Assembly (NCBI RefSeq): GCF_900130025.1
Contig: NZ_FQXR01000004.1
Coordinates: 202,483-266,482 of the forward strand
Source: Sporanaerobacter acetigenes DSM 13106
Lineage (GTDB): Bacteria > Bacillota > Clostridia > Tissierellales > Sporanaerobacteraceae
Length of the DNA stretch: 64,000 nt
Direction: 5' to 3'
The notes beneath the pieces are model-generated. The model did no database searches. It was given only the letters and a program-made list of their open reading frames with translations, and had not been told where the DNA came from. Position numbers and translations under genes: made by a program. Position 1 is the first letter of the stretch. Every line of letters begins with the position of its first letter. This document shows positions 43,663 to 52,970 of the stretch, piece by piece.

Positions 43663-46023
43663 TTATTTAAAATTTTTGAGTCTCAAAGAGTTGCTAACTA
43701 CAGATACAGAACTAAAGGCCATAGCCCCACCTGCTATCATAGGATTTAAAAATCCTAGAGCTGCAAAAGGAATACCTATGGAATTGTAAAAGAAAGCCCA
43801 AAACAAATTTTGCTTTATAGTTCTCATAGTCCTTTTACTCAATTTCATAGCTGTAACTATATCCATTAAATCACCCTTCATGAGAGTTATATCAGCTGCC
43901 TCTATGGCCACATCAGTTCCTGTTCCTATAGCAAACCCTATATCAGCTGCTACAAGAGCTGGAGCATCATTTATACCATCTCCAACCATTCCAACTTTCT
44001 TTCCTGTACTTCTTATACTTTCTACTACCTCTGCTTTGTTTTCAGGGAGAACTTCTGCAAATACATTTTCAATTCCAACTTCATTTGCTATAGCTTTTGC
44101 AGTTCTTTCATTGTCTCCAGTAATCATATATATATATAGTCCCATATCCTTTAACTCACTAATTGCCTTTTTTGAACTATCCTTTACCTTATCCGCCACA
44201 GCTATGATTCCCTCTATTTTCCCATCTACAGCTAATAGCATTGCAGTTTTACCTTCATCTTCTAGTCTTAGAAGTTCATTTTCTTGAGTAGCTACACTTA
44301 TAGAGCTTTCCTCCATAAGCTTTTTGTTTCCTACATATACATGTTTTCCTTCTATGATTGCATGAATTCCCTTTCCTGGTATGGCAAGAAAATTCTCTGC
44401 TTCTTTTAATACTAATTTTTCTTCTTTAGCTCTATTAACTATTGCTTGACCTAAAGGGTGTTCAGAATTTTTCTCAGAAATAGCTGCTAATTTAAGAATA
44501 TCTTCCTCATTTTCACCAAAGGAAATTATATCTGTAACCTCTGGTTCTCCCTTAGTCAAGGTACCAGTCTTATCGAAAACTATTGTATCTAGTTCTTGAG
44601 TTCTTTCTAGATATTCTCCACCTTTTATGAGAATTCCCTTTTCTGCTCCTTTGCCCGTTCCCACCATGATAGCTGTAGGTGTAGCTAATCCCAATGCACA
44701 TGGACACGCTATAACTAATACCGCCACTGCACTTATGAGAGCATGACTGAAATCGCCTTTGACAAAATACCATATAAGAAATGTTCCCAATGCTACAAGG
44801 AGTACCGTTGGTACAAATATACCTGAAATCTTGTCTGCAAGTCTTTGAACTGGAGCTTTAGAGCCTTGGGCATCTTCTACCAGCTTTATTATTTGAGCAA
44901 GAGCTGTATCGCTTCCTACCTTTTTAGCTTCAAATTTAAAAGTACCATATTTATTTATAGTAGCACCTACAACTTCATCTCCTACACTTTTATCCACTGG
45001 AATACTTTCTCCTGTAAGCATGGACTCATCTATAGAAGAACTTCCTTCAACTATTGTTCCATCTACAGGAATTCTTTCACCAGGTCTTACTACAACAATA
45101 TCTCCAACTTTTACATCTTCCATAGGAATATCTACTTCTACTCCATCCTTTAGTACTCTTGCTACTTTGGGCTGCAATTTCATCAATTTCTTTATGGCTT
45201 CAGAAGTTTTCCCTTTAGCCACTGCCTCAAAAGTTTTCCCTAGAAGTATCAATGTAATAATCATAGCTGAAGATTCGAAATAATATTCTTCTACTCCTGA
45301 AAACAAATTATATACACTATAGAAATAGGCTGCACTAGTGCCCATAGCAACAAGCACATCCATATTGGCTCCTCCACCTCTTATAGCCTTAAAAGCTCCT
45401 TTGTAAAATTTAAGTCCAGCTGTGAACTGCACTATTGTAGCTAAAACCAATTGAAAATAACCATTGGAAAGTATAGTATGAAATCCTGCCATATGAAAAA
45501 ACATAGCTGAAAATAGTGGGATACTTAAAATAGCTGAAAAAATAAAAAGAGTCTTTAAAGTTTTTATCTCTTTTTCTCTTATCTCTTTCTCCTTGTCAGG
45601 ATTTCTCTTTACTTCCACTTCTGCATGATATCCCGCTTTTTCTACAGCTTTTATGAGTTCTTCTGCTCTTAAGTCATTAGATGCAGTAAAAACTGTTGCC
45701 TTGTTTGTAGTCAAATTTACATTAGCATTTATGACGCCTTCTACTTTGTTCAAAGCCTTTTCTACCCTTTGAGAACAAGCAGCACAGCTCATTCCATCTA
45801 CAAGAAGAACCATCTTTTCAAATCTAATTTCATATCCTGTTTTTTCTATAATATTTACAATCTCTATTGGATTTATCTTGTCCTCATCATATTCAATTGT
45901 AGCTTTTTCTCCAAGTAAATTAACCACCGCTGAATTTATCCCTTCAGTTTTGAGAAGAGCCCTTTCTATTCTCTGGGCACAGGCTGCACAGCTCATTCCT
46001 GAAATATTTAAATTGATTTTCAT
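43663..46023 (-). CDS. copA: Copper-exporting P1B-type ATPase CopA
   Basis: A 786-residue Cu(I) pump. Two N-terminal metal-binding domains each have GMSCAAC. Then eight membrane helices with the copper site CPC in VIACPCALG, the phosphorylated Asp in DKTGTLT, SEHPLG (HP motif) and [10 protein letters not shown]. Conserved Asn/Tyr and Met/Ser residues of the last helices ([20 protein letters not shown]) fit copper rather than zinc. ATG 46023 is chosen (GGAGG 7 bases before); an earlier frame to 46047 overlaps the operator. Confidence 0.95.
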   Translation of the reverse strand: MKINLNISGMSCAACAQRIERALLKTEGINSAVVNLLGEKATIEYDEDKINPIEIVNIIEKTGYEIRFEKMVLLVDGMSCAACSQRVEKALNKVEGVINANVNLTTNKATVFTASNDLRAEELIKAVEKAGYHAEVEVKRNPDKEKEIREKEIKTLKTLFIFSAILSIPLFSAMFFHMAGFHTILSNGYFQLVLATIVQFTAGLKFYKGAFKAIRGGGANMDVLVAMGTSAAYFYSVYNLFSGVEEYYFESSAMIITLILLGKTFEAVAKGKTSEAIKKLMKLQPKVARVLKDGVEVDIPMEDVKVGDIVVVRPGERIPVDGTIVEGSSSIDESMLTGESIPVDKSVGDEVVGATINKYGTFKFEAKKVGSDTALAQIIKLVEDAQGSKAPVQRLADKISGIFVPTVLLVALGTFLIWYFVKGDFSHALISAVAVLVIACPCALGLATPTAIMVGTGKGAEKGILIKGGEYLERTQELDTIVFDKTGTLTKGEPEVTDIISFGENEEDILKLAAISEKNSEHPLGQAIVNRAKEEKLVLKEAENFLAIPGKGIHAIIEGKHVYVGNKKLMEESSISVATQENELLRLEDEGKTAMLLAVDGKIEGIIAVADKVKDSSKKAISELKDMGLYIYMITGDNERTAKAIANEVGIENVFAEVLPENKAEVVESIRSTGKKVGMVGDGINDAPALVAADIGFAIGTGTDVAIEAADITLMKGDLMDIVTAMKLSKRTMRTIKQNLFWAFFYNSIGIPFAALGFLNPMIAGGAMAFSSVSVVSNSLRLKNFK

Positions 46024-46037
46024 CATTTCACCTCCAA

Positions 46038-46067
46038 TATACCCCACCCCCCCGCTGGCGGGTTATA
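46038..46067 (-). promoter_or_regulatory. GC-rich palindromic operator, probable CsoR site
   Basis: A 30-base GC-rich block in an otherwise AT-rich gap. On the minus strand it reads TATAACCCGCC, AGCGGGGGGG and TGGGGTATA, an imperfect inverted repeat of the TACCC...GGGGTA type used by CsoR. It lies 15 bases before the copA start and also includes part of its ribosome region. Confidence 0.55.
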
Positions 46068-46173
46068 TTTATAATAACACTTCTTCTTATTTTTGTAAAG
46101 ATAACTTTAAATTCATCTAGTTGTTGGGATATAATGAAAATAGATAAATTTGTTCAAAAGGGGGATTTTATCT

Positions 46174-46281
46174 ATGAAATTTGCTATAAAAAATGCTATT
46201 CTTACATGGTTGCCCGTATTCTTTGCTATATTGACAATAGTACTAATAATATTTGTTATAAAAAAATTTTATAATAAATAA
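46174..46281 (+). CDS. Small 35-residue membrane peptide
   Basis: The peptide MKFAIKNAILTWLPVFFAIL continues as a hydrophobic helix of about 20 residues and ends in KKFYNK, so one membrane span with a basic tail is predicted. It has a clear AAGGGGG ribosome site, a stop, and a perfect terminator directly after it, which argues for a real gene. No family is recognised. It might be a toxin-like or small regulatory membrane protein, but no antitoxin RNA was seen. Confidence 0.55.
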   Translation: MKFAIKNAILTWLPVFFAILTIVLIIFVIKKFYNK

Positions 46282-46313
46282 AAAATTGTCTATCATTTAG
46301 ATAGACAATTTTT
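46281..46313 (+). terminator. Terminator after the small membrane peptide
   Basis: A perfect 14-bp stem (46281-46294 with 46300-46313) and 5-base loop end in TTTTT. It overlaps the stop of the 35-residue gene by one base and may also serve the convergent secreted-protein gene at 46331. Confidence 0.85.
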
Positions 46314-46330
46314 CGTAAGGGGGTTTATTC

Positions 46331-47137
46331 TTATTTTAAGAAAGTTGAATAATCAGCTTCTTTTATATTCCACTTTTCATTTTCATATTTCCAAATTGTG
46401 TTTATTCTTGATATAGTGTCGGCATGACATGAACCGGATATTTTTTGATATCCTTTTAATTCATACACTCCATCTCCATCCATATCTACAGCATCAACCT
46501 TAGAAAAAGGATCTGTCCATGGTTCAACTTTTTCTAGAAGTTTTCCATCTTTATCATATATTTTTCCTTCTACATACATATCTTTAAAAGCACTTACATC
46601 TAAAATTATTTCCTCGTTGTTTTTAAGATCTTTAAGTTCTGCTTTAAATCCATCAACAAATTCCCCAGTGAAATTCAAACCTTGATTATCTTCTTCTTTA
46701 AATATTTCTTTAACCTTATTGTCTTTTATAGTTGCTATTCTAGTATTTACTATTCCACCACTACCTCCTGTTGATGTAGTCACCATTATATCTGAAACCT
46801 TATCTCCTGTGAAATCTCCTAAAAACAATTCACCTTCATATCCACCAAAATCTTTAAATTTTATATCCTTTACTTGATTTTTCTTTCCATCTATTACTTT
46901 AACCATTATATTTTTATTGTATATATCTTCTTTTTTATCTTTTTCTCCTATTAAAAATACAGTATCTTCTATTTTATCTCCATTTACATCCGCCTGTTTT
47001 TGTTCTATAACATATTGTCCTTTAGAAAGAACTAACCCCTTTCCTTGAGCCGCTTTCTTTGGTGCCGCATAGACAATGCTCAAAGAAGAAACAGCCAATA
47101 TACCTGTTAAAAATAATGTTGTAATTTTTTTATTCAT
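46331..47137 (-). CDS. Secreted protein with FG-GAP/VCBS-like calcium-binding repeats
   Basis: A 268-residue exported protein. A signal peptide (MNKKITTLFLTGILAVSSLS) is probably cut after VYAA. Repeated Asp-rich loops, DVNGDKIEDTVF, DFTGDKVSDIMV and DMDGDGVYEL, look like FG-GAP or VCBS-type calcium-binding blades. SGSCHADTISRINTIWKYEN lies at the end. Function unknown; similar proteins occur on spore-formers. ATG 47137 has AAGGAG upstream. Confidence 0.75.
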   Translation of the reverse strand: MNKKITTLFLTGILAVSSLSIVYAAPKKAAQGKGLVLSKGQYVIEQKQADVNGDKIEDTVFLIGEKDKKEDIYNKNIMVKVIDGKKNQVKDIKFKDFGGYEGELFLGDFTGDKVSDIMVTTSTGGSGGIVNTRIATIKDNKVKEIFKEEDNQGLNFTGEFVDGFKAELKDLKNNEEIILDVSAFKDMYVEGKIYDKDGKLLEKVEPWTDPFSKVDAVDMDGDGVYELKGYQKISGSCHADTISRINTIWKYENEKWNIKEADYSTFLK

Positions 47138-47324
47138 ATTCACCACTCCTTAAATATTTTTTCTCTGTCCTTTTGAATCTATAATATCACCACATTAACA
47201 ATACTTGGTTACAAAGCAGTTACAAACCAATTACAAACTAGTATCTATTAGTTTTATTCTAAATGTGAAAAAGATTTTCATTAAAGCTATTGCTTTTTGT
47301 TTGATAATATAATATCATGATATT

Positions 47325-47343
47325 GATAATGATTATCAATATC
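47325..47343 (+). promoter_or_regulatory. Fur box upstream of feoA1
   Basis: GATAATGATTATCAATATC matches 18 of 19 bases of the Fur consensus. It lies 19 bases before the feoA1 ATG, where bound Fur would block transcription in iron-replete cells. Confidence 0.85.
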
Positions 47344-47361
47344 ATGTGGGAGGCGAACAAT

Positions 47362-47583
47362 ATGCCAAGTTTAAACGAAATGCCTTTAGGCTCAAAAATA
47401 AAGGTTAAAGAACTATCAAAAGAAGCTTCTGTAAGGAAAAGATTATTAGAAATGGGCGTAGTTCCTGGAATTGAAGTTGAAGTTGTAGGAAAAGCCCCAC
47501 TAGGAGATCCTATTGAGATAATAGTTAGGGGATATAAACTTACTTTAAGAAAAGATGAAGCGGCAAATATATTTGTGGAATAG
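47362..47583 (+). CDS. feoA: Ferrous iron transport accessory protein FeoA (first copy)
   Basis: A 73-residue SH3-like protein: MPSLNEMPLGSKIKV, then KRLLEMGVVPGIEV, and GDPIEIIVRGYKLTLRKDEA, all FeoA hallmarks. FeoA associates with FeoB and supports iron uptake. ATG 47362 is used because GGGAGG precedes it; the frame extends back to 47317 across the Fur box and is not real there. It is followed at 12 bases by a second feoA. Confidence 0.93.
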   Translation: MPSLNEMPLGSKIKVKELSKEASVRKRLLEMGVVPGIEVEVVGKAPLGDPIEIIVRGYKLTLRKDEAANIFVE

Positions 47584-47595
47584 GAGGTGTGAAAA

Positions 47596-47820
47596 ATGAC
47601 TAATATGCCTTTGAGCTTTTTCACTGAAGGTGAAAGCGGCATTATAGTTGGTATTGACGGAGGAGAAAAAGCCTCTAAAAGACTTTATGAAATGGGATTT
47701 AACAAGGGAGCGGAAATAAAAGTAGTTAAAAATGATTCTGGACCAATTATAGTATCTCTTTCAGGATGTAAAGTTGCTCTTGGAAGAGGCATTGCACAAA
47801 AGATAATGATAAGCCAGTAG
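47596..47820 (+). CDS. feoA: FeoA (second copy)
   Basis: A 74-residue FeoA with KRLYEMGFNKGAEIKVVKND and GPIIVSLSGCKVALGRGIAQ. It differs clearly from the first copy and is closer to the third one at 50106-50330, so it pairs naturally with FeoB. AGGAGGT precedes ATG 47596. The 68-base gap to feoB1 holds another partial Fur-like box. Confidence 0.93.
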   Translation: MTNMPLSFFTEGESGIIVGIDGGEKASKRLYEMGFNKGAEIKVVKNDSGPIIVSLSGCKVALGRGIAQKIMISQ

Positions 47821-47854
47821 TATTTCTATTGGTATTATTATTTTGTTTCTAATT

Positions 47855-47873
47855 GATAATGATTTTCTATTGA
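47855..47873 (+). promoter_or_regulatory. Partial Fur-like box between feoA2 and feoB1
   Basis: GATAATGATTTTCTATTGA keeps the full left half of the Fur consensus and a weak right half. It sits 16 bases before the feoB1 start, inside the operon, so feoB1 may have an extra iron-controlled promoter. Confidence 0.4.
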
Positions 47874-47888
47874 TAAGGGGGCGTTTTT

Positions 47889-49901
47889 TTGAATACTATT
47901 GCATTAGTTGGAAACCCCAACTGCGGAAAAACAACTATTTTTAATGCTCTTACCGGTGCTAACCAACATGTTGGCAACTGGCCTGGAGTCACTGTAGAAA
48001 AAAAAGAGGGTAGTCTTAAGTATAATGGCAAGGAATACAATATCGTAGACCTTCCTGGTACTTATAGCTTAGGTGCTTATTCTGAAGACGAAATTGTAGC
48101 AAGGGATTTTATAATAAAAGAAAAACCTGATGTAGTCATAAATGTAGTTGACGCTACCAATATTGAAAGGAATTTATACTTAACTATTCAACTTCTTGAA
48201 ATAGGCGCAAAAGTAGTCATTGCATTGAATATGATGGATGAAGCAAAAGAAAAAAATATAATTGTTGATATTAAAAAACTTTCTAAAGAACTTGGTATAC
48301 CTGTAGTACCAACTATAGCGGCAAAAAAGAAAGGTATTGATGAACTAATTGAAAAATCCATAGAAACTATGAAAACAGATATAATTTTACAAAATACTAT
48401 TAGCTATGGAGAAGAAATTGATATACAAATCGAAAAAATAAAAGAAGTAATAGGTAATTCTTCGAAATTTGGATATCCTTCTAAATGGCTTGCCATTAAG
48501 CTATTAGAAGGAGATGAATTTGTAAACAATTTAATTTTAAAAAACAATGAATCCAATATATTAGATATGGTTCAAGAAAGTATAGATTCTATTTCTGCTA
48601 CTTCTATGGAACCAGAAATTCTTATAGTAGACAAAAGATATGAATTTATAGGAAATATAATCAAAGACTCTGTTAAAAAACCTAAATTGTTAGCAGAAAC
48701 AAAATCAGATAAAATTGATAAGGTCCTCACTCATAAATGGTTTGGACTTCCTATATTTGCCCTAATAATGTTTGGTGTCTATAAACTTACTTTTTTGATT
48801 GGAGAGGATATACTGCAAGAATGGGTAGGTGCCGGAATTGAGGCTTTAGGAGGAGCCATTGAAACCGCTCTTATAAATGCAAATGCGCCTGAAATGCTCA
48901 TAGCTTTCATATCAGATGGACTAATAGGTGGTATTGGGGCAGTGCTAGAATTTGTTCCTCTAATTATGGTAATGTATATTTTCATTGGAATACTAGAAGA
49001 TAGTGGATATATGGCAAGGGCTGCTTATGTTATGGATAGAATCATGAGAGCCTTAGGACTACATGGAAAAACTTTTATTTCAATGTTAGTTGGTGCTGGA
49101 TGTAATGTCCCAGGAATCATGGCTACAAGAACTCTTGATAGCAAAAAAGATAGGATGATTGCAATACTTATAAATCCCTTTATATCTTGTGGAGCTAGAC
49201 TTCCAATATATTTAGTATTTATATCTGCTTTCTTCCCTAAACACAAGGCACTTGTATTGTTCTCAATATACGTCATAGGTTTCTTGATTGCCATACTTAT
49301 GGGTAAAATTTTCAGTAAAACACTATTTAAAGGTGAATCTTCTTACTTTGTAATGGAGCTTCCTCCTTATAGAGTTCCAACAGTAAAAGGCGTACTTATA
49401 CACATGTGGGATAAAGTAGGTTCTTTCTTGAAGAGGGCTGGAACAATAATATTTGCCGTTGTAACTGCCCTTTGGGTGTTGTCTGTATTACCTTTCGGTG
49501 TAGAACCTTATAGTGATGCAAGTATACTAGGCAAAATAGGCAATTTTATAGCACCTATATTTAAACCTGCTGGATTTGGAACTTGGCAAGCTTCCGTAGG
49601 ATTGTTTGCAGGTATAGTTGCAAAAGAAGCTGTAGTAGCTACATTGGGTATGGTATATGCTGGTGTGGAAGAAGGGGCAAAACTCATAACTGCTGTACAA
49701 GGAGCTTTTACGCCATTGAGTGCTTTCTCCTTCATGATTATGACTCTTCTATATACACCATGTGCTGCAGTCATTGGTACAATAAGAAAAGAAACCAATT
49801 CAAGAAAGTGGGCCCTCTTCGCAGCAGTTTATACTTTTCTAGTAGGATGGATAGCAGCAGTTTTAATTTATCAAATTGGAAGATTGTTTGGATTTAGTTA
49901 A
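47889..49901 (+). CDS. feoB: Ferrous iron transporter FeoB (first copy)
   Basis: A 670-residue Fe(II) transporter. The G domain comes first: G1 GNPNCGKTT (Cys where Ser is usual), NWPGVTVEKKEG, DLPGTYSLG (G3) and LNMMDEA (G4). A helical insertion domain follows, then the membrane domain from about residue 280 with two Gate repeats (GAGCNVPGIMATRT; VALGILLPF type helices later). The start is TTG 47889 with AAGGGGGC upstream. It is about 75% alike by eye to the second copy, so the two are tandem duplicates. Confidence 0.96.
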   Translation: MNTIALVGNPNCGKTTIFNALTGANQHVGNWPGVTVEKKEGSLKYNGKEYNIVDLPGTYSLGAYSEDEIVARDFIIKEKPDVVINVVDATNIERNLYLTIQLLEIGAKVVIALNMMDEAKEKNIIVDIKKLSKELGIPVVPTIAAKKKGIDELIEKSIETMKTDIILQNTISYGEEIDIQIEKIKEVIGNSSKFGYPSKWLAIKLLEGDEFVNNLILKNNESNILDMVQESIDSISATSMEPEILIVDKRYEFIGNIIKDSVKKPKLLAETKSDKIDKVLTHKWFGLPIFALIMFGVYKLTFLIGEDILQEWVGAGIEALGGAIETALINANAPEMLIAFISDGLIGGIGAVLEFVPLIMVMYIFIGILEDSGYMARAAYVMDRIMRALGLHGKTFISMLVGAGCNVPGIMATRTLDSKKDRMIAILINPFISCGARLPIYLVFISAFFPKHKALVLFSIYVIGFLIAILMGKIFSKTLFKGESSYFVMELPPYRVPTVKGVLIHMWDKVGSFLKRAGTIIFAVVTALWVLSVLPFGVEPYSDASILGKIGNFIAPIFKPAGFGTWQASVGLFAGIVAKEAVVATLGMVYAGVEEGAKLITAVQGAFTPLSAFSFMIMTLLYTPCAAVIGTIRKETNSRKWALFAAVYTFLVGWIAAVLIYQIGRLFGFS

Positions 49902-49917
49902 AAATTTTATTGATTTT

Positions 49918-49952
49918 AAAAGCATCCTTTTAAAAGGATGCTTTTGTTTTTT
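49918..49952 (+). terminator. Terminator after feoB1
   Basis: A perfect 14-bp self-complementary stem (49918-49931 with 49932-49945) is followed by G and a T run. It separates the first Feo module from the second. Confidence 0.85.
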
Positions 49953-50007
49953 CAAGTTTTTCAACAAAACTATTGATTTTTAATTGATTATGTAATATGA
50001 TTATATT

Positions 50008-50026
50008 GATAATGATTATCAGTTTC
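50008..50026 (+). promoter_or_regulatory. Fur box upstream of the second Feo module
   Basis: GATAATGATTATCAGTTTC matches 16 of 19 Fur consensus bases, with a perfect left half and centre. It is 80 bases before feoA3. Confidence 0.75.
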
Positions 50027-50105
50027 ATATTTGTAATTATATTTCATTTAACCCAATGAATTTAAATATTTCTAATATGTTTTTCAATGTAGGGGAGGAA
50101 TAGAC

Positions 50106-50330
50106 ATGGAAAATGCATCTTTAACTCAATTAAATCCTGGTGACAGTTGTACAATCAAAAAGATATATGCAGGAAATTATGCTACTAAACGTCTATATGA
50201 AATGGGTTTAAACACAGGAGCTGAACTCAAAGTCATAAAAAATGATACTGGACCTGTAATAGTTTCCTTATTTGGAAATAAAATTGCTGTAGGTCGTGGG
50301 TTGGCAGAAAAAATAATGATTGCTATTTGA
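50106..50330 (+). CDS. feoA: FeoA (third copy)
   Basis: A 74-residue FeoA: LNPGDSCTIKKIYAG, TKRLYEMGLNTGAELKVIKND, GPVIVSLFGNKIAVGRGLAE. It closely resembles the second copy. GGGGAGGA precedes ATG 50106 and feoB2 starts 15 bases later, so it belongs to the second module. Confidence 0.94.
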   Translation: MENASLTQLNPGDSCTIKKIYAGNYATKRLYEMGLNTGAELKVIKNDTGPVIVSLFGNKIAVGRGLAEKIMIAI

Positions 50331-50345
50331 TTTAGGAGGGATATC

Positions 50346-52355
50346 TTGGACACATTAGCTTTGGTAGGTAATCCAAATAGCGGTAAAACCACGGTCTTCA
50401 ATGCTCTCACAGGATCAAACCAGCATGTAGGCAACTGGCCCGGTGTTACTGTAGAAAAAAAAGAAGGAAAAATTAAATTTAATGAAAAAACATACAATGT
50501 AGTAGATTTACCTGGAACTTATAGCCTTGGAGCTTTTTCAGAAGATGAAATAGTTGCAAGAGATTTTGTTCTTAAAGGCAATCCAGATGTAGTCATAAAT
50601 GTAGTAGATGCAACAAATATCGAAAGAAATCTATATTTAACTACTCAACTATTAGAAATGAATGCTAAAGTAGTTGTTGCGCTAAACATGATAGATGAAG
50701 CAGAGAAAAGAAATATCAATTTCGATATTGAGGCTCTTTCAAAAGAACTAGGTGCCCCTATTATTCCAACTATTGCTTCCAAAAGAAAAGGTATTGATGA
50801 ATTAATTAAAAAGTCCATTGAATTAATTGATAAAGATATAGAACCTAAAGCTAAAATAAGCTATGGAGAAGATATCGACAGAGAAATAAAAAATTTAGAA
50901 AAACTTTTAAATGATAAGAATTTTGAATATCCTTCCAGATGGATTGCTATAAAACTTCTAGAAGGAGATAAATATTTATATGAGCTATTAAGTAATGATA
51001 AGTCCTTAAATTCCTCTGATGAATTTAAGGATACTATTGGTAAAATAAAGGACAATATAGATGATTATGAATTGAAAATTGTAGATAAAAGATATGAATT
51101 TGTAAACAATGTAGTGAGAAAAGCTGTAAAAAGACCCGAAGAAGCTGTAGAAACTAAGACAGATAAAATAGATAAAATCGTTACAAACAAATGGCTGGGC
51201 CTCCCTATTTTCGCATTAATCATGCTACTAGTATTTCAGTTGACTTTTGCTATAGGACAAGATTTGCTTGGAGGACTTATGTCTGATGCCGTTGGTGCTC
51301 TAGGTGAAGTCATAAAAAATTCCCTTGTTAAAGCCAATTCTCCAGAATGGCTCATTTCTTTTGTTTCCGAGGGAGTCATAGGTGGAGTTGGAGCAGTTTT
51401 GGAATTCATTCCATTGATAGTGGTTTTATATATGCTCATGGGAGTATTGGAAGACAGCGGATATATGGCTAGAGCTGCTTATGTGATGGACAATATCATG
51501 AGGGCACTTGGTCTTCAAGGCAAAACTTTTATTTCCATGATAGTAGGTTTTGGTTGCAATGTGCCTGGAATCATGGCTACAAGAACTTTAGACAATAAAA
51601 AAGACAGAATGATTGCCATTCTTATAAATTCCTTTATGTCTTGTGGTGCTAGAATTCCCGTTTATTTAATATTTATCGCTGCCTTTTTCCCAAACAAAGG
51701 TGGATTAGTTTTGTTTTCACTTTATTTTTTGGGAATACTTGTAGCATTACTTATGGGTAAAATTTTCAGCAAAACTTTATTTAAAGGTGAAGCATCTTAC
51801 TTTATCATGGAACTTCCCCCTTATAGATTACCTTCTTTTAGAAATGTATTAAGAAATATGTGGGACAATGTATCAGGATTTCTAAAAAGAGCTGGAACTA
51901 CTATATTTGCCGTAGTAACAATACTTTGGATTCTAGCAGTTCTACCTCTTGGAGTTGAGCCTTATAGTAAAAATAGTATACTAGGACAAATAGGTCTTTT
52001 TATTGCACCAATATTTAGACCTGCTGGGTTTGGAACTTGGCAAGCAGCTGTAGGATTGTTTGCAGGACTAGCAGCTAAAGAAGCTGTCATAGCTACTCTT
52101 GGTATGGTGTATACCGGCGTAGGAGAAGGTACAGCCCTTGTATCAGCAATACAAAATGCTTTTACTCCTCTATCCGCAGTGTCTTTTATGGTCATGACTT
52201 TACTTTACACACCTTGTGCAGCTACTATAGCTACTATAAAAAAAGAGACCAATTCAAGAAAATGGGCCCTATTTGTTGCCCTATATACCTTTCTAGTAGG
52301 ATGGACAGGAGCAGTTCTTGTTTATCAAATAGGTACACTATTGGGATTTAGCTAA
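50346..52355 (+). CDS. feoB: Ferrous iron transporter FeoB (second copy)
   Basis: A 669-residue Fe(II) transporter, tandem duplicate of the first copy. G1 is GNPNSGKTT with the usual Ser, then NWPGVTVEKKEG, DLPGTYSLG and LNMIDEA. The membrane domain has GFGCNVPGIMATRT and ends in GTLLGFS. The start is TTG 50346 with TTAGGAGGG upstream. Differences from copy one are spread along the protein, so the duplication is not recent. The FeoC-like gene follows at 16 bases. Confidence 0.96.
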   Translation: MDTLALVGNPNSGKTTVFNALTGSNQHVGNWPGVTVEKKEGKIKFNEKTYNVVDLPGTYSLGAFSEDEIVARDFVLKGNPDVVINVVDATNIERNLYLTTQLLEMNAKVVVALNMIDEAEKRNINFDIEALSKELGAPIIPTIASKRKGIDELIKKSIELIDKDIEPKAKISYGEDIDREIKNLEKLLNDKNFEYPSRWIAIKLLEGDKYLYELLSNDKSLNSSDEFKDTIGKIKDNIDDYELKIVDKRYEFVNNVVRKAVKRPEEAVETKTDKIDKIVTNKWLGLPIFALIMLLVFQLTFAIGQDLLGGLMSDAVGALGEVIKNSLVKANSPEWLISFVSEGVIGGVGAVLEFIPLIVVLYMLMGVLEDSGYMARAAYVMDNIMRALGLQGKTFISMIVGFGCNVPGIMATRTLDNKKDRMIAILINSFMSCGARIPVYLIFIAAFFPNKGGLVLFSLYFLGILVALLMGKIFSKTLFKGEASYFIMELPPYRLPSFRNVLRNMWDNVSGFLKRAGTTIFAVVTILWILAVLPLGVEPYSKNSILGQIGLFIAPIFRPAGFGTWQAAVGLFAGLAAKEAVIATLGMVYTGVGEGTALVSAIQNAFTPLSAVSFMVMTLLYTPCAATIATIKKETNSRKWALFVALYTFLVGWTGAVLVYQIGTLLGFS

Positions 52356-52371
52356 TAAAGGAGCTGATATT

Positions 52372-52629
52372 ATGTTGCTTGAAACACTAAGAGAAATAAA
52401 AAATCAACCTATATTTTCAAAAAAATCCTTAGCTGATAAATTAAACATCAGTGAAGACATGGTAGGAAACGCTTTAGAACAATTAAAAAGAATGGGCTAT
52501 ATTGAAGAAGAAAAGCCAAATGCTCATTGCAGTGGAAATTGTAAGTTTTGTAGTTTCAACTGTAGCAGTTCTTCACTCAATACTATGACTATAACACCAA
52601 AAGGAGAAAAACTGCTTTCCTCCAATTGA
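52372..52629 (+). CDS. feoC: FeoC-like winged-helix protein with four cysteines
   Basis: An 85-residue protein. The N-terminal winged helix (SKKSLADKLNISEDMVGNAL, LKRMGYIEEE) is typical of FeoC. Residues 53-64 have Cys53, Cys57, Cys60 and Cys64 in the order C-x3-C-x2-C-x3-C, which could bind an iron-sulfur cluster. FeoC proteins are thought to sense iron or oxygen and to influence FeoB stability. It is the last gene of the second Feo module. Confidence 0.85.
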   Translation: MLLETLREIKNQPIFSKKSLADKLNISEDMVGNALEQLKRMGYIEEEKPNAHCSGNCKFCSFNCSSSSLNTMTITPKGEKLLSSN

Positions 52630-52638
52630 TTTTATTGT

Positions 52639-52672
52639 AGAGAATAGCTAAACAGCTATTCTCTTTCCGTTT
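52639..52672 (+). terminator. Terminator after feoC
   Basis: An 11-bp stem (52639-52649 with 52654-52664), 4-base loop, then a T-rich tail. It ends the second Feo module. Confidence 0.75.
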
Positions 52673-52715
52673 TTGAAATTGTTTGAAAAATATTTAAAAT
52701 TTTCTGAAAAAGGTC

Positions 52716-52744
52716 TTTACATTTGCTTTAGTATGGTATATAAT
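52716..52744 (+). promoter_or_regulatory. Promoter of the candidate 6S-like RNA
   Basis: TTTACA (52716-52721), a 17-base spacer and TATAAT (52739-52744), with TG one base before the -10. Transcription should start near 52751, exactly where the first base-paired helix of the RNA begins. Confidence 0.75.
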
Positions 52745-52750
52745 TAAAGC

Positions 52751-52970
52751 AAATAGAACTAGTGGATTTATCCCAACCATTGTTTGTTCATTCAAGTTCA
52801 CAATTTATTTCTGTCGTTGGTAGTAGTTCGATTTTTAAGCATTATGTCCATTTTCAAATGGTTTTAACCTAAAAATAAATTGCAAAAGGGAGAGTTGATA
52901 AGAAGTTTGGAAAGTATAGCTTTTGGTTTTTTAAATGGTTGGGATAATTTCTATAGGTTCTATTCTAAAT
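52751..52970 (+). ncRNA. ssrS: Candidate 6S-like structured RNA
   Basis: A ~220-base RNA with no open frame. Its ends pair: AATAGAAC (52752-52759) with GTTCTATT (52957-52964). After an internal loop comes a perfect 14-bp helix, TTATCCCAACCATT (52768-52781) with AATGGTTGGGATAA (52934-52947). Then a large open region (19 bases on one side, about 50 on the other) leads to another 10-bp helix (52801-52810 with 52873-52882), capped by a small hairpin (52848-52861). A long rod with an open centre and this length is the shape of 6S RNA, which binds the RNA polymerase holoenzyme. The 6S assignment is inferred from shape, not from sequence; a leader RNA for pncB is the alternative. Confidence 0.55.
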
